A DNA stretch of 64,000 nucleotides from Venturia oleaginea (lineage: Eukaryota; Ascomycota; Dothideomycetes; Venturiales; Venturiaceae). The translations under genes and the position numbers were made by a program. Of this stretch, positions 29,772-39,703 are shown piece after piece; the stretch's first letter is position 1, and every line of letters begins with the position of its first letter. The stretch spans positions 248,001 to 312,000 of the forward strand of contig JABMLP010000006.1 in NCBI GenBank assembly GCA_013176395.1. The letters are read 5' to 3'. The notes under the pieces were generated by a model that searched no databases, was not told the origin of the DNA, and was given only the letters and a program-made list of their open reading frames with translations.

Positions 29772-32117
29772 ATGGTTCTAAGGATGCAGGCAATCGCGGG
29801 GACCAATGACAGGAAATACTTCAACTTGGGGACGTATAAACGGCGCATCACGACTTCCAGCAGCCAAGCTCAATTGTGGTTCGATCGCGGATTGATTTGG
29901 TGCTATGGCTTCAACCACGAGGAAGCCATCAATTGCTTCCACAGAGCCATTTCCTACGACCCGCATGCCGCCATGTGCTACTGGGGGCTTGCCTTTGCCT
30001 TTGGACCGAACTACAACAAGCCGTGGGAGGTCTATGACAAGACCGACCTTCAGAAAACCTTGAGGAAAACTCACGAAGCAGCAGCCAAGGCAGCCGAGCT
30101 TGTAGCTATTTCAGGCTCTGACCTTGAAAAGGCCTTGATTGAAGCGATTCAGTTTCGATACCTGAAGGATCATACAACTGACGAGGATCCAATGACATGG
30201 AACAAACTCTATAGCTGTGCAATGGAAAAGGTCTACAAACGCTTCTGCGAAGATCTTGATGTAGAATGCCTGTTTGCCGACAGCCTGATGAACCTCTGTC
30301 CATGGAAGCTTTGGGACATACGTACGGGTACGTCGAGCCTTCGCAATCCCGTCTGTTGTCGGCAATACTCTTTGCTTCATTCTTGAAACATACTCCGCTC
30401 ATCGACGGCTCCCACGTTTCAGATTTTGGAGCCTGAAGAACGATAAGGTTAACCCCACCGTGGGTTTGCGAAATGAATGCGTTCTCAACTTATATGAGAA
30501 ATACTAGATCAAGATCAATATCGCAAAATTCCTAGCAATTTTAGAAGAACAAATTGCTACGAGGTTTGCGATATCGACATCTATCTAGAAGGGCAGTAAC
30601 GACAATAATCGTTACAATATACGTGCTCAATTGGCTACCTGGTTGTGATATTAACGTGGAAGAGAGGTTCTTAAAAATATTGGGCTAATTGATTCTGCAG
30701 GCAAGCCTTGCAAACATGCGCCGACGCTGCAAGTTAAGATAATACTGGAAAAGTCTTTCCAACGACCGCAAGCACTTCAGCATCCGGGATTGCTTCATCT
30801 TTACATTCACCTGATGGAGATGTCGCCAAATCCAGAGGCAGCTCTCCCAATCGCGGACAATCTACGTGGCCTCGTGCCTGACGCAGGCCATTTGCAGCAC
30901 ATGCCAAGCCATCTAGATGTCCTATGTGGCTATTGGAGACGGTCTGTTGCTTCCAACGCGGATGCTGTCAAAGCCGATGAGAAGTTTGTTTCCCGTTATG
31001 GGGCAGTGAATTTCTATACACTCTACCGGTGCCATGACTACCATTTCAAGCTTTACGGAGCCATGTTTGCAGGGATGGAAAAAGTCTCACTTGAGACATC
31101 CTCGGCTCTGGCGAAATCGGTTCCAGAAGACCTCCTTCGAGTGGAATCTCCACCGATGGCCGATTGGCTCGAAGGCTTCCTAACGATGAATGTGCATGCT
31201 CTCATTCGATTCGGAAAATGGCAGGACATGGTCGAGCTACAATTACCTAAAGATAGCGACTTGTACTGCTTCACTACAGCCATGATCTTGTATGGTAAGG
31301 GCGTTGCACATTCGGCCATGGGTAATATCGAGGAAGCCGAAAGCGCCAGAAAAGACTTCTTACATGCGATACCAAGAGTACACAAGTCTCGAGCCGTGTT
31401 CAACATCACTGCCGAAGAAGTCCTCGCCATTGCTTCGGCCATGCTCGACGGCGAGCTTGAATATCGGAAGCAGAATTACGACGTCGCATTCAAGCATTTG
31501 CGGCATGCCGTCCATCTGGACGACTCTCTCGATTATGATGAGCCTTGGGGTATGTATCTGACAATCCCAAGGTAGTTTTGTCAATTTATTAGCCTTCCTA
31601 GTACATCTCAATTAGAATCATGATCTGTACCTTCAAATCGATTCTGGACATGTCATTTCTTGATGCCGCCAGAAATTTATCGATATCGATCTTGATGCTA
31701 GAAGTCAAGTAGAAAGCAAGTAGCGTGAGCCCCAAGGTCCAAGGGGCACGGAATCGACGAAGCTACTGTAATCCCATCCATTGAGCGTAGTGCTGACCTC
31801 GATATCTAGGCTGGTTACAACCAACTCGCCATGCATTGGGAGCGCTTTTGCTCGAGCAGAGCCATGTGGAAGAAGCGGCGGCAGTGTACGCAGCTGATCT
31901 GGGCTTGGACAAATCTCTTCCAAGACCCATGCAGCATCCAAACAATGTATGGGCGTTGCACGGTTATCACGAATGCTTGAAAAGACTTGGGCGACTTCCC
32001 GAGGCGGTGATCATTGAAAGGCAGCTCAGTACAGCGATGGCGTTTGCAGACATTCAGATATCAAGCTCTTGTTATTGTCGCAGGCGTGAAGATGGACCCA
32101 TACGAACGGTTCTCTGA
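29772..32117 (+). CDS. TPR-domain protein of unknown specific function
   Basis: Three exons (29772-30327, 30701-31549, 31810-32117) keep phase and give 570 residues. Helical repeats of the tetratricopeptide type are visible (FNHEEAINCFHRAISYDPHA, MGNIEEAESARKDFLHAIP, QNYDVAFKHLRHAVHLDDSL, HVEEAAAVYAADLGLDKSLP), along with a conserved core MLHLYIHLMEMSPNPE-like stretch and HMPSHLDVLCGYWRRSV. It matches a broad family of fungal and bacterial TPR proteins with no assigned reaction; TPRs usually bind other proteins. The introns are 373 and 260 bp, several times longer than elsewhere in this window, and each contains a hairpin-family sequence. The short ATSSCYCR-like end is family-typical. Confidence 0.85.
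30507..30582. repeat. hairpin element inside TPR-gene intron 1
   Basis: Left arm 30507-30541 (CAATATCGCAAAATTCCTAG) and right arm 30551-30582 (reverse complement CGATATCGCAAACCTCGTAG) pair over about 30 bp with a loop of 9 bp. It is the tightest hairpin of the family. Confidence 0.7.
31667..31691. repeat. hairpin-family arm inside TPR-gene intron 2
   Basis: Reverse complement ends TATCGATAAATTTCTGGC, the clearest form of the arm. A partner arm is not obvious, so this may be a half copy. Confidence 0.6.
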
Positions 32118-32372
32118 ACGATTTGACAGGTTTCATTTGCAGTGTGGTTCTCCTGCTTGCCATTGCTTGATGTTGGCTGCCGTGCCTCCAATTCAATTTC
32201 CCTTGAATACAGTATATGACCAAAGATCTGGCATCGATTCTGACAAGGCACGAGGCTTCGTCGTTCTAACAGCGAAAGTCCTAATAACAGCAGGTAATCG
32301 GTAACAAATACATGTTCCATTACTCCAGCAACAATGAATGTGTACCACACCGTCAATCAAACAAGATCAAGA

Positions 32373-33214
32373 TCAAGTGGAAACAACCTCCAAATCGAAC
32401 TCCTCGAGATTTCCCAACGAGGGGGATGGGATGGCTGTGCTTATCCGACTGAATAAGCTAAGGCTTCTGCGAGGGCGTCTCAAATCGAACCCATCCAGGT
32501 TTCCCAACGAGGGGGATGGGATGGCTGTGCTTATCCGGCGGAATGAGCGAAGGCTTCTGTGAGGGCGTCTCAAGATTGTGGAATAACGAGGCGACGGAAC
32601 AGGATTGGGCGGAGTTTCTGGTCGAGGTGGTGCAGCTGGTCGTGCTGACTGGGCCATAGCCTGCTATGTGATCAGAAACCATGTATGTATAATGATTGAG
32701 CGATAACGCATACACGTACTACCTCGAAGATGGGACGCTCATCGATGCCCAGTGGTCTCGAGGTACATGCACTCAGCCTGTTCTCACCCTTCCCTGAAGC
32801 AAAACCGGACCCTCTGCTGATGGCTCTCCTGTTCTCGTTTTCATCATACCACTGAGTCAATGCATTCGCTTGCTCAGATGTTATTGGCAGCTCGTACGAA
32901 AGGAGCGGATCGAGCAAATTCTGGTCAAAAGCACGAGCGCTGTGCCGGTTGTCGAAAACGCCCCAGTTGGCCTCCGATCGATCCAGTCTCCATATAAGAA
33001 CATGGGATACGGGATATTGGTTGTTGAAGGCATCCATGCAGACTATTGGGCAGCTTGAGCGGACGTTCAGGCGTATGTGGTGAATGCGGCGTGCATTGCC
33101 CGACTCGTCGAAGATGAAAGGAATTCTATTCCATGGCGTAATGTGTTGGAGGTAGACGTGGAATGGCCCCGAGTGGTCGAAGTCGTCGGCATCGCATCGC
33201 CAGATGTAGCACAT
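32373..33214 (-). CDS. hypothetical protein with duplicated 30-residue C-terminal unit
   Basis: Two exons (32720-33214 and 32373-32663) in phase 0 give 261 residues. The N-terminal 165 residues look like an ordered domain (MCYIWRCDADDFDHSGPFHV, HVLIWRLDRSEANWGVFDN) that I do not recognise. The second exon encodes a Pro-rich linker and then two copies of a 30-residue unit containing RISTAIPSPSLGNL, created by a 90-bp tandem duplication at 32392-32571. The first part without the repeat may be the conserved core. The donor could also be placed three bases earlier. Confidence 0.55.
32392..32571. repeat. 90-bp tandem duplication (two copies)
   Basis: Two units start at 32392 and 32482 and share a long identical core (TTTCCCAACGAGGGGGATGG and beyond). 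It lies inside the hypothetical gene and keeps its reading frame. Confidence 0.9.
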
Positions 33215-33833
33215 CTTGTCTGCCCTTGGGTACGAAAAAGTGTATGGAGATAGAGATGTGATAAGTTGCTAGCGAAGTACAGACGATGTTGATGAAATCA
33301 AGATGAAGAAGATTGTAAACAGTAAATCGTGGCAAGCCCGAGAAGGCACGATACCAGGTTCGAGTCAAGTGCGAGAGCAATTCCATGGCGTTGGAGGCAA
33401 GGGCAATGCATCATGTAGAGATAGAGCGCATTCGATTCAAGAGCGTTTGCAACTCACTGCACGAATGATCAAAAGCAAGATCAGTATCGATATATTCCTG
33501 GCATCAATCAAAACTTGAGTTGCCAGAAATTTCGGGACATCTCTATCGAGCCGAAAAGGAGCTATAGGAAGGCACGGTGGTGTACTGGCCGACACAACTA
33601 ACTGTCGAGCTCTTGGAAAAGCAGGCCTGATAAGTCCCCGGGGCAATATCGAGAATCTTTCTCATCCTTACAAAGGTCACTTACTTCCATTCAACTCATT
33701 CCCAAACAACAGATGTCATTCTTCCATTCGAGGTTCCCAAATTTCTCGCAGCCTACTTGCTGCGCAATTTCACTTCTCGGCTTCGGATTGGCCCAAAATC
33801 AAGGAAAAGCAGCCCTCTCAACTTGGACAGTTG
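33215..33833. other. intergenic with one hairpin element
   Basis: No gene seen. It contains a hairpin-family copy at 33479-33549. Confidence 0.5.
33479..33549. repeat. short hairpin element, intergenic copy
   Basis: Left arm 33479-33502 (AGTATCGATATATTCCTGGC) faces GCCAGAAATTTCGGGAC at 33522 and beyond. The spacer is about 19 bp. Confidence 0.6.
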
Positions 33834-35062
33834 TTAAGGCAGGGCAGTGTGGGCTGGAGGTCGGCTGCTCTGAGGTTCGACTTTCGGTACGGGGTAATTT
33901 CCTTCATTACCAATCAGCGTGTCGAAATGGTCATCCAGAAGGATAGACATGTTTGCATTGCGTCCATCAGCAGGTCGATCGTCTTCTTCGGAATCGTCTT
34001 CGGCGTTTTGAGTGGCCTGCTTGCTCTGCTGTATGCGCCTGATTTTGTTGAGAAGGGCCCGATCAACGTACAGACTTGGTTTTGAAATCTTCTGCGCGCA
34101 TGAATTAGTGGTTTTCGTGGCAGATTTTAGGAGCATAAGCGAACTTTGTTGCATCCAGTTGTGGGACAGTCGATCTCGGAGCGAGCGAGCATTTGCATGA
34201 TGTATGCTTTTTCAAAGACATGGCGACAGTGCTTGTTCATCACAGGATCTTCGAGTTCTCTAAGAGAGAGGGGACATTTCGTGCTGATGTTTTCGCGAGC
34301 AATGATTATGTCGTCATCCGAATCGTCGGGGGCGTGGGCACCAATAGCACCAGGAGCAGGTGACCCGCGAGCTGGTCCAAACCATCTCGATGCGGGTTTT
34401 ATGGGCACATCGTCGCCGTGAGCGCCTTCATGCGAGTGCTTCTTGAAGCTGACGTAGTCGGGATGCTGAGAATACCGAGTTTGGAGAGCAATGTGCTGCC
34501 AACCATCCATCTTTGCCTGCACTCCGCGCTTGAAAATGTCGCTTGGAGGCGGACCTGATTCAGGCTGCGAGGCCGCGACGGGCATTGTTGGGTCGAAGCT
34601 TGCTGCTTGCGATATGGGTATATTGGGTGCGTTGCCTGCCAGTCTCGCGGCATCGTCGAGAGACTGCCTCATGTAATTGACGGCGTACTGCTCGTCGATG
34701 GTTTTGCGCGTCCTCGTATCCATGTCTGTGTTCAACTTCCGAACAGCCTTCTGCCGTTGTTCCAATTCTGCTTGCTCCTGCGCGTCGCGTTCCACACCAT
34801 CTCTATCAGCTTTGGCGCGACGCCTCTCCACGTCTCGCTCGCCGTCGGCTAACATCTTGTTGGCCTCGAAGACGCAATCTGCCAACAGCTGGTTCGCGTC
34901 CTTGAGATGCTTCTCCACGGAGTTGAGGTGGTGGAGTCGCTTCAGATTGGCCAAGTTCTGCTGGGCTGTGCTGTTCAGGGGGTTCTCGGGGGGTTGGTAG
35001 ACGGGCGCAACGGTCGAAGGTCTTCCTCGGGCAACAGGAGCTGATGGACGGGATGGAGGCAT
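33834..35062 (-). CDS. NSE2: Nse2/Mms21 SUMO E3 ligase of the Smc5/6 complex
   Basis: Nse2 attaches SUMO to repair and chromosome proteins while bound to the coiled coil of Smc5. Two exons (34145-35062 and 33834-34091) give 391 residues. A helical region (LNSTAQQNLANLKRLHHLN to about residue 150) fits the Smc5-binding part. The SP-RING lies at about residues 255-310: ISTKCPLSLRELEDPVMNK, CRHVFEKAYIMQML, CPTTGCNK, with the Cys/His zinc ligands present. Without splicing the frame would stop straight after GCNK; the GTTCGC intron restores the family-typical tail (YVDRALLNKIRRIQ). An acidic C-terminus follows. It is divergent from SWF1 over a 168-bp gap. Confidence 0.92.
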
Positions 35063-35230
35063 ATTGTGTTTGTGGTTGTAAGATAGTAGGCTTCACGTTG
35101 GTGTTTGGCGAACAGAGTCGCGGTTCAAGGCGCGAGGTCGGTTGGACATGATGACACCTCCAATCCTGAGAAACACTTCACTCCTACCTCCTAGACCGAG
35201 ACCGAGAGAGAACAACATGCTACTGGCACC
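35063..35230. promoter_or_regulatory. 168-bp divergent promoter NSE2/SWF1
   Basis: The two start codons face away from each other across only 168 bp, so one short region must serve both. No known motif stands out. Confidence 0.5.
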
Positions 35231-36618
35231 ATGGGACTCGTCCGTAACTTTGCCATTGCCATTCTCGCCCTGTCGCTGCTGACATTCGTGGCCTTCTTTG
35301 GCCGGTTGCCAGCTTTCAGGTAAGCCCCTACTCCCAAATCTTGCTGCACGCGCTTCTCGCTGCCATACTAAGCCGCCTTCTTCTAAGGAACACGCCCATT
35401 GGCTTCCTCCACCGCGTCATATGGATACATGTGCCGCGCTTTTGCGGGAGTCTGGACACCATCTTCACTGGTGGCCGGCTCAGCGCATCAGCGTTGAGAA
35501 CAGGCACCTATCTATTCTACGAGAAGCATTATGTAGTCACCGTACGTCCCGACTTCTGTCTCAGCAGCCAGCAATTACTGACGAATCGCCAGTTCTTCTT
35601 CCTCGGCCTCCTGACTGGATCCGTGGCCTTGTTCCTCCCACCGACATGGCCCTTTATCAGCACATTCCAGAAGAGCCTGGCCTTCCTCCTCGTTCCCTTG
35701 CCATACATATTCACCTATCTCTGCCAAATCTCAGGCCCAAACAGTCCGCATATCATTACTGCGAAGACGAACAAATCCCATTTGCGCCACTACCCTTTCG
35801 ATCACGTCCTCTACCATGTGGATAACATGTGTCGGACATGCGCCATTCCCAAGCCTGCGCGCTCGAAACATTGCTCCATATGCAAGGCCTGCGTGGCACG
35901 GTCAGACCATCATTGTGTATGGGTCAATAACTGCGTTGGCCGTGGAAACTACAAACACTTCCTCGGACTGTTGTTCTTTACATCGCTCGTTTTATTCTAC
36001 GGATCCTACCTGGCAATTTCGACACTACGGCCACAGGTCCGAGATCATTTTGAGCGCTATCCTTCATGGCATAGGTCCGAATACGATCCCCCCGGCGCTC
36101 TGACGGATAGATTCATGGCCACGTGGGAGTATTGGATTGATATACTAGGCACGGCATTCATGGTGGGAGGGATTCCACGAGGTGGGGTGGGATTGTTGTC
36201 CACTTTGACAGCACCGCTGCCACTTGGCTTGCTGGCATATCACGTCTACTTGATCTGGGCCGGCATGACTACTAACGAAACAAGCAAATGGAGTGATGTC
36301 CGCGAAGACATGAACGATGGAGAAGTATTCATCGCTGACCTGAAACATTCGGGCGTCACTTCTGTCGGTGCCTCGATTCTTTCCATGGACGGTATTGATG
36401 ACCATCATTCCGAGAAATCATCCGAGTCTGCATGGCCGCAGAGGAGCCGACATTTCCTCATCCGTACTTATGATGGTCAGCCACCGAAAAATGTTCAGCC
36501 TCAAATCGCGGACCTGGTCGTTCAGGATAGTTGGAGACGAACATGGCACTTGGGAGACGTGGAAAACATCTACGATCTGGGCTTCTGGGGCAACCTCATG
36601 GAGGCTTTGATCAATTGA
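35231..36618 (+). CDS. SWF1: DHHC palmitoyltransferase Swf1
   Basis: Swf1 is an ER membrane enzyme that S-palmitoylates Cys residues next to transmembrane segments, for example of SNAREs. Three exons (35231-35319, 35388-35541, 35593-36618) give 422 residues. An N-terminal signal-anchor segment (NFAIAILALSLLTFVAFFG) is followed by two membrane spans, then the Cys-rich domain (CRTCAIPKPARSKHCSICKA) with the catalytic DHHC (RSDHHCVWVNNCVGRGNY), then two more spans. The first intron uses the branch TACTAAG and the acceptor at 35386-35387, which joins RLPAF to RNTPIGFLHR. Confidence 0.93.
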
Positions 36619-38339
36619 TTTGGCCTGAAGATGTTGTCCGCAGCTCGACGAACGATTGCTCTACTGCAGTGTAGATACCCCTAAACAGCTTTAAATAGCA
36701 TTCTTACACCTCAAAATCGACCTCACCGGATTCTTGGCAACCAGTGAAGTTTGAGAAATTTAATAGTGACCCTTGATGAATGTGGCAGCCGGCCTTGAGA
36801 GGCGGCTATGACAATCCGGACCGTACGACTTCGTGGAAACGACGGAGCAACGTCGTATACACAGACAATGACCTTAGCCGGAAACTCGGCCAAGACCTTC
36901 GATGAACCCACCCATGGGACTGGGGCCGGTCGCGGCCTCAGCCCTTTACGATATGCCTGTCTTATTGGTTTGCAGAGAGTCCTGCAGAGGAGAGCCGTTA
37001 CCAGCCTCGTCTTTCGGTTGATCCGAGACGTCGCTGCGACGCTCACGAGCTGTGAAAGGCTCTTCCGAGGTGAAGGATTCCGGTTCTCGGGAATGAAATT
37101 GTAAGCATTCTGCCGCTAGGACGATAATACGGGGGAAGAGGAGGAACTGTCAGCTTGGTGAGTTGGCGAATAAGGTGTTTGACAATAACCAAGACGGACG
37201 CCAACGCAGATCAAATCCTGTTCCGAAGTGAAGTGCTGTGCAACCGTGATCTGACCCCGCCTTTCGTATCTTAGCATCCTCGATACCACGACTTGCACCT
37301 CAAGGTAACTTGTTTGTTTCTCAGGCATGATTGCCACGTCGAGACCTGAAGGGATCGAGACGGAATTGGGGGAGCCGTCAGACAAAGGTGAGATTGAACA
37401 CGAGACGAGGCAAGACAGCCATGGAGGGGTAGCTCGACTCCAACCTCAATTTAGCAGGGGAACCAGAAGTTGTACCTCTGCCCGTCCAATCGCCTTGTGC
37501 GGGGAAAGATATCGAGGTACGAGTAACATGTAGGGTTGGATGAATGAACAAAGGGCAATAAGGCATTGATAACCCAGCGACTCCAATAACTACACCAACT
37601 TGATCACAGTCTCTCGCGGGCTCCCCTCGAATGCCATCTCAGCACAGCACAATACTGCCCCGACACGCCGCATCACTCCAACTCCACCGTTCGCTGTTGG
37701 GCTGCTCCTTGCGGGGCTGTGATCGTTGGGAGCATCTCAACTAGGTATGCAAGCTTTCTCACATGTGTTTCGACCGACGCGAACCGCGTTTTGCTCTACT
37801 CGTCCCGTTAGATAAGAATGGACTGTACTGGGGCTACAACAACCGCAGCAAGGTCCGAGTCGATGCTTTCCCTTCTGGTTGATTGGCGTTTCTCCGAGAC
37901 AGCTCAGCGGGAGATACTTGAAGCGTTGCATTACCTGTGAACTATCTCATATCCTCAATCTCTGACCTTGGTTTGACCCTCCTCACTTTCAATTGTTGCA
38001 GCTCACCTGCGCTTTGCAACTACTCACCGATCATTTGAACCTCTTGGGCTAATCAGATACCTTGGGGTTTAGCAAACACGCGAGTCCCTCAACTCAGGTC
38101 AGTCTGTTCCATAACTAGACCCATTTTGCGAACGCCAACTACAGACCGGTGTTGATGGCTTTCTGGGGGCGTATCGAGACAAACGTTGCCAGATCTCTTT
38201 CGATATTGATCCTGGTTCAAATATCGATACTGGTTGACAGGTCGCAGCGCTAGTATAAACCTCTCGTAGCGTCTTCCGTCGCCCAGTACAGCCTTTGTCT
38301 GCTCACCACATCTTTTTCGCTCAAACCACAACTTACGTA
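36619..38339. other. 1.7-kb gap without a convincing gene
   Basis: Frames at 36808-37104 and 37327-37533 on plus, and shadows on minus, lack motifs and splice signals. The region holds the SWF1 3' flank and the carrier gene promoter. A hairpin-family sequence lies at 38187-38240. Confidence 0.5.
38187..38240. repeat. hairpin-family sequence upstream of carrier gene
   Basis: The reverse complement of 38187-38211 reads ATCAATATCGAAAGAGATC before TGGC, and 38218-38240 holds AAATATCGATACTGGTTGAC. The two halves are similar in direct order (TATTGATCCTGGTT, TATCGATACTGGTT). Confidence 0.5.
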
Positions 38340-39397
38340 ATGTCAGGATCATCCCTTGCCGGCGCCGCGAAGAGAAAGTCGGACCTCATAGTTACCAGTG
38401 GCAAAGACATGAAAGCGGCTGCTGAAAACCCTCAAAAGGCTACGGCCGACTTCCTACATACTCCCTCTATGCGAGGCGCACTGCCTTTCATTAACGGCGG
38501 CCTGGCGGGTATGACTGCTACTGCGGTTATTCAACCTGTGGATATGATAAAAGTGCGACTACAGTTGGCAGGAGAAGGGGTGAAGACAGGTCCGAAACCA
38601 TCGCCTTTGTCAGTGACGAGGGAAGTCATCGCTTCCGGCAAAGTGATGGATCTATACACCGGGTTGTCTGCAGGTATTTTGCGGCAGGCAGTGTATACCA
38701 CCGCAAGACTGGGCTTCTTCGATACCTTCATAAAAAGGTTGACAGTGAGAGCGGAAGGGAAAGGACAAAAGATTGGCTTTGCTGAAAGAGCTGGAGCTGG
38801 CTTGACGGCAGGCGGTCTGGCAGCGATAGTCGGCAATCCGGCAGATCTCGCTCTGATTCGAATGCAGTCGGACGGTATGAAACCCATTGCCGAAAGGGCT
38901 CGGTACAGGAGCGTGCTGGACGCGTTGGTTCGGATATCCAAGAACGAAGGCATACCAGCACTTTGGGCAGGCGCCTATCCGACTGTTGTGAGAGCCATGG
39001 CGTTGAATTTTGGTCAGCTTGCCTTCTTCAGCGAGGCAAAAACGCGTCTCCAGGGCTCGAAGATGAGCAGCCGGACGCAGACGTTGACGGCTTCTGCCAT
39101 CGCTGGATTCTTCGCTTCCTTCTTCTCGCTGCCCTTTGATTTCGTGAAGACGAGGCTGCAGAAACAGACGAGGAGAGCGAACGGGACAGTGCAGTACAAG
39201 AGCATGTTCGACTGCTTCAAGAAGGTGGCCAAGGAGGAGGGTCTGCTGAGGTTCTACCGTGGCTTCAGCACATACTACGTGCGCATCGCTCCTCATGCGT
39301 AAGTCTTGGAGTATCTGTCTGTCGATTAGGTGCTAATGGGCGGAATAGGATGGTGACGCTGGTTGTAGCTGATTACCTTGGCTTCATTACGCAGTAG
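38340..39397 (+). CDS. mitochondrial oxoglutarate/malate-type carrier
   Basis: This is an SLC25-family inner-membrane exchanger of 335 residues. Two exons (38340-39298 and 39349-39397) keep phase. Three repeats each carry the carrier signature: QPVDMIKVRLQ, NPADLALIRMQSDG and LPFDFVKTRLQKQ. GLAGMTATAVIQPVDM and DLALIRMQSDG followed by AERARYRSVLDALVRI are closest to animal SLC25A11 (2-oxoglutarate/malate exchange); the substrate is inferred from that similarity and dicarboxylate carriers are the alternative. The last exon encodes only 16 residues. Confidence 0.88.
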
Positions 39398-39703
39398 GAC
39401 TGGCCGAGGCCGCCGAGCTTCCATTGTTGCAATTGGATCGGGGGCAGGGATGGATGGACTGACAGAAGTGTCGTGTTTCTATTGCATCTATACCAATCTC
39501 GTTTCGCTTTTGGAACTTTATGACTGAATGGGCATCACGGGCTGGATAGGGAATGGGTGATGGAAATAGGGTACGCATTGCAATTGATGAACTGGGAAGT
39601 GATGTTCTGGTACGGTACTGGTTGGTGTTCAGTGTTATGTAGTGCGGGCCCCCACCAGAATTTAGTGGCCTGCCCTGGCGTGGATGCTCGCCTGCATCAA
39701 ACA

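Noticed and set aside
39557..39703. N-terminal extension of RAP1
   Set aside because: The frame is open but starts in the 3' flank of the carrier gene and adds no conserved sequence; the BRCT domain begins right after ATG 39704.
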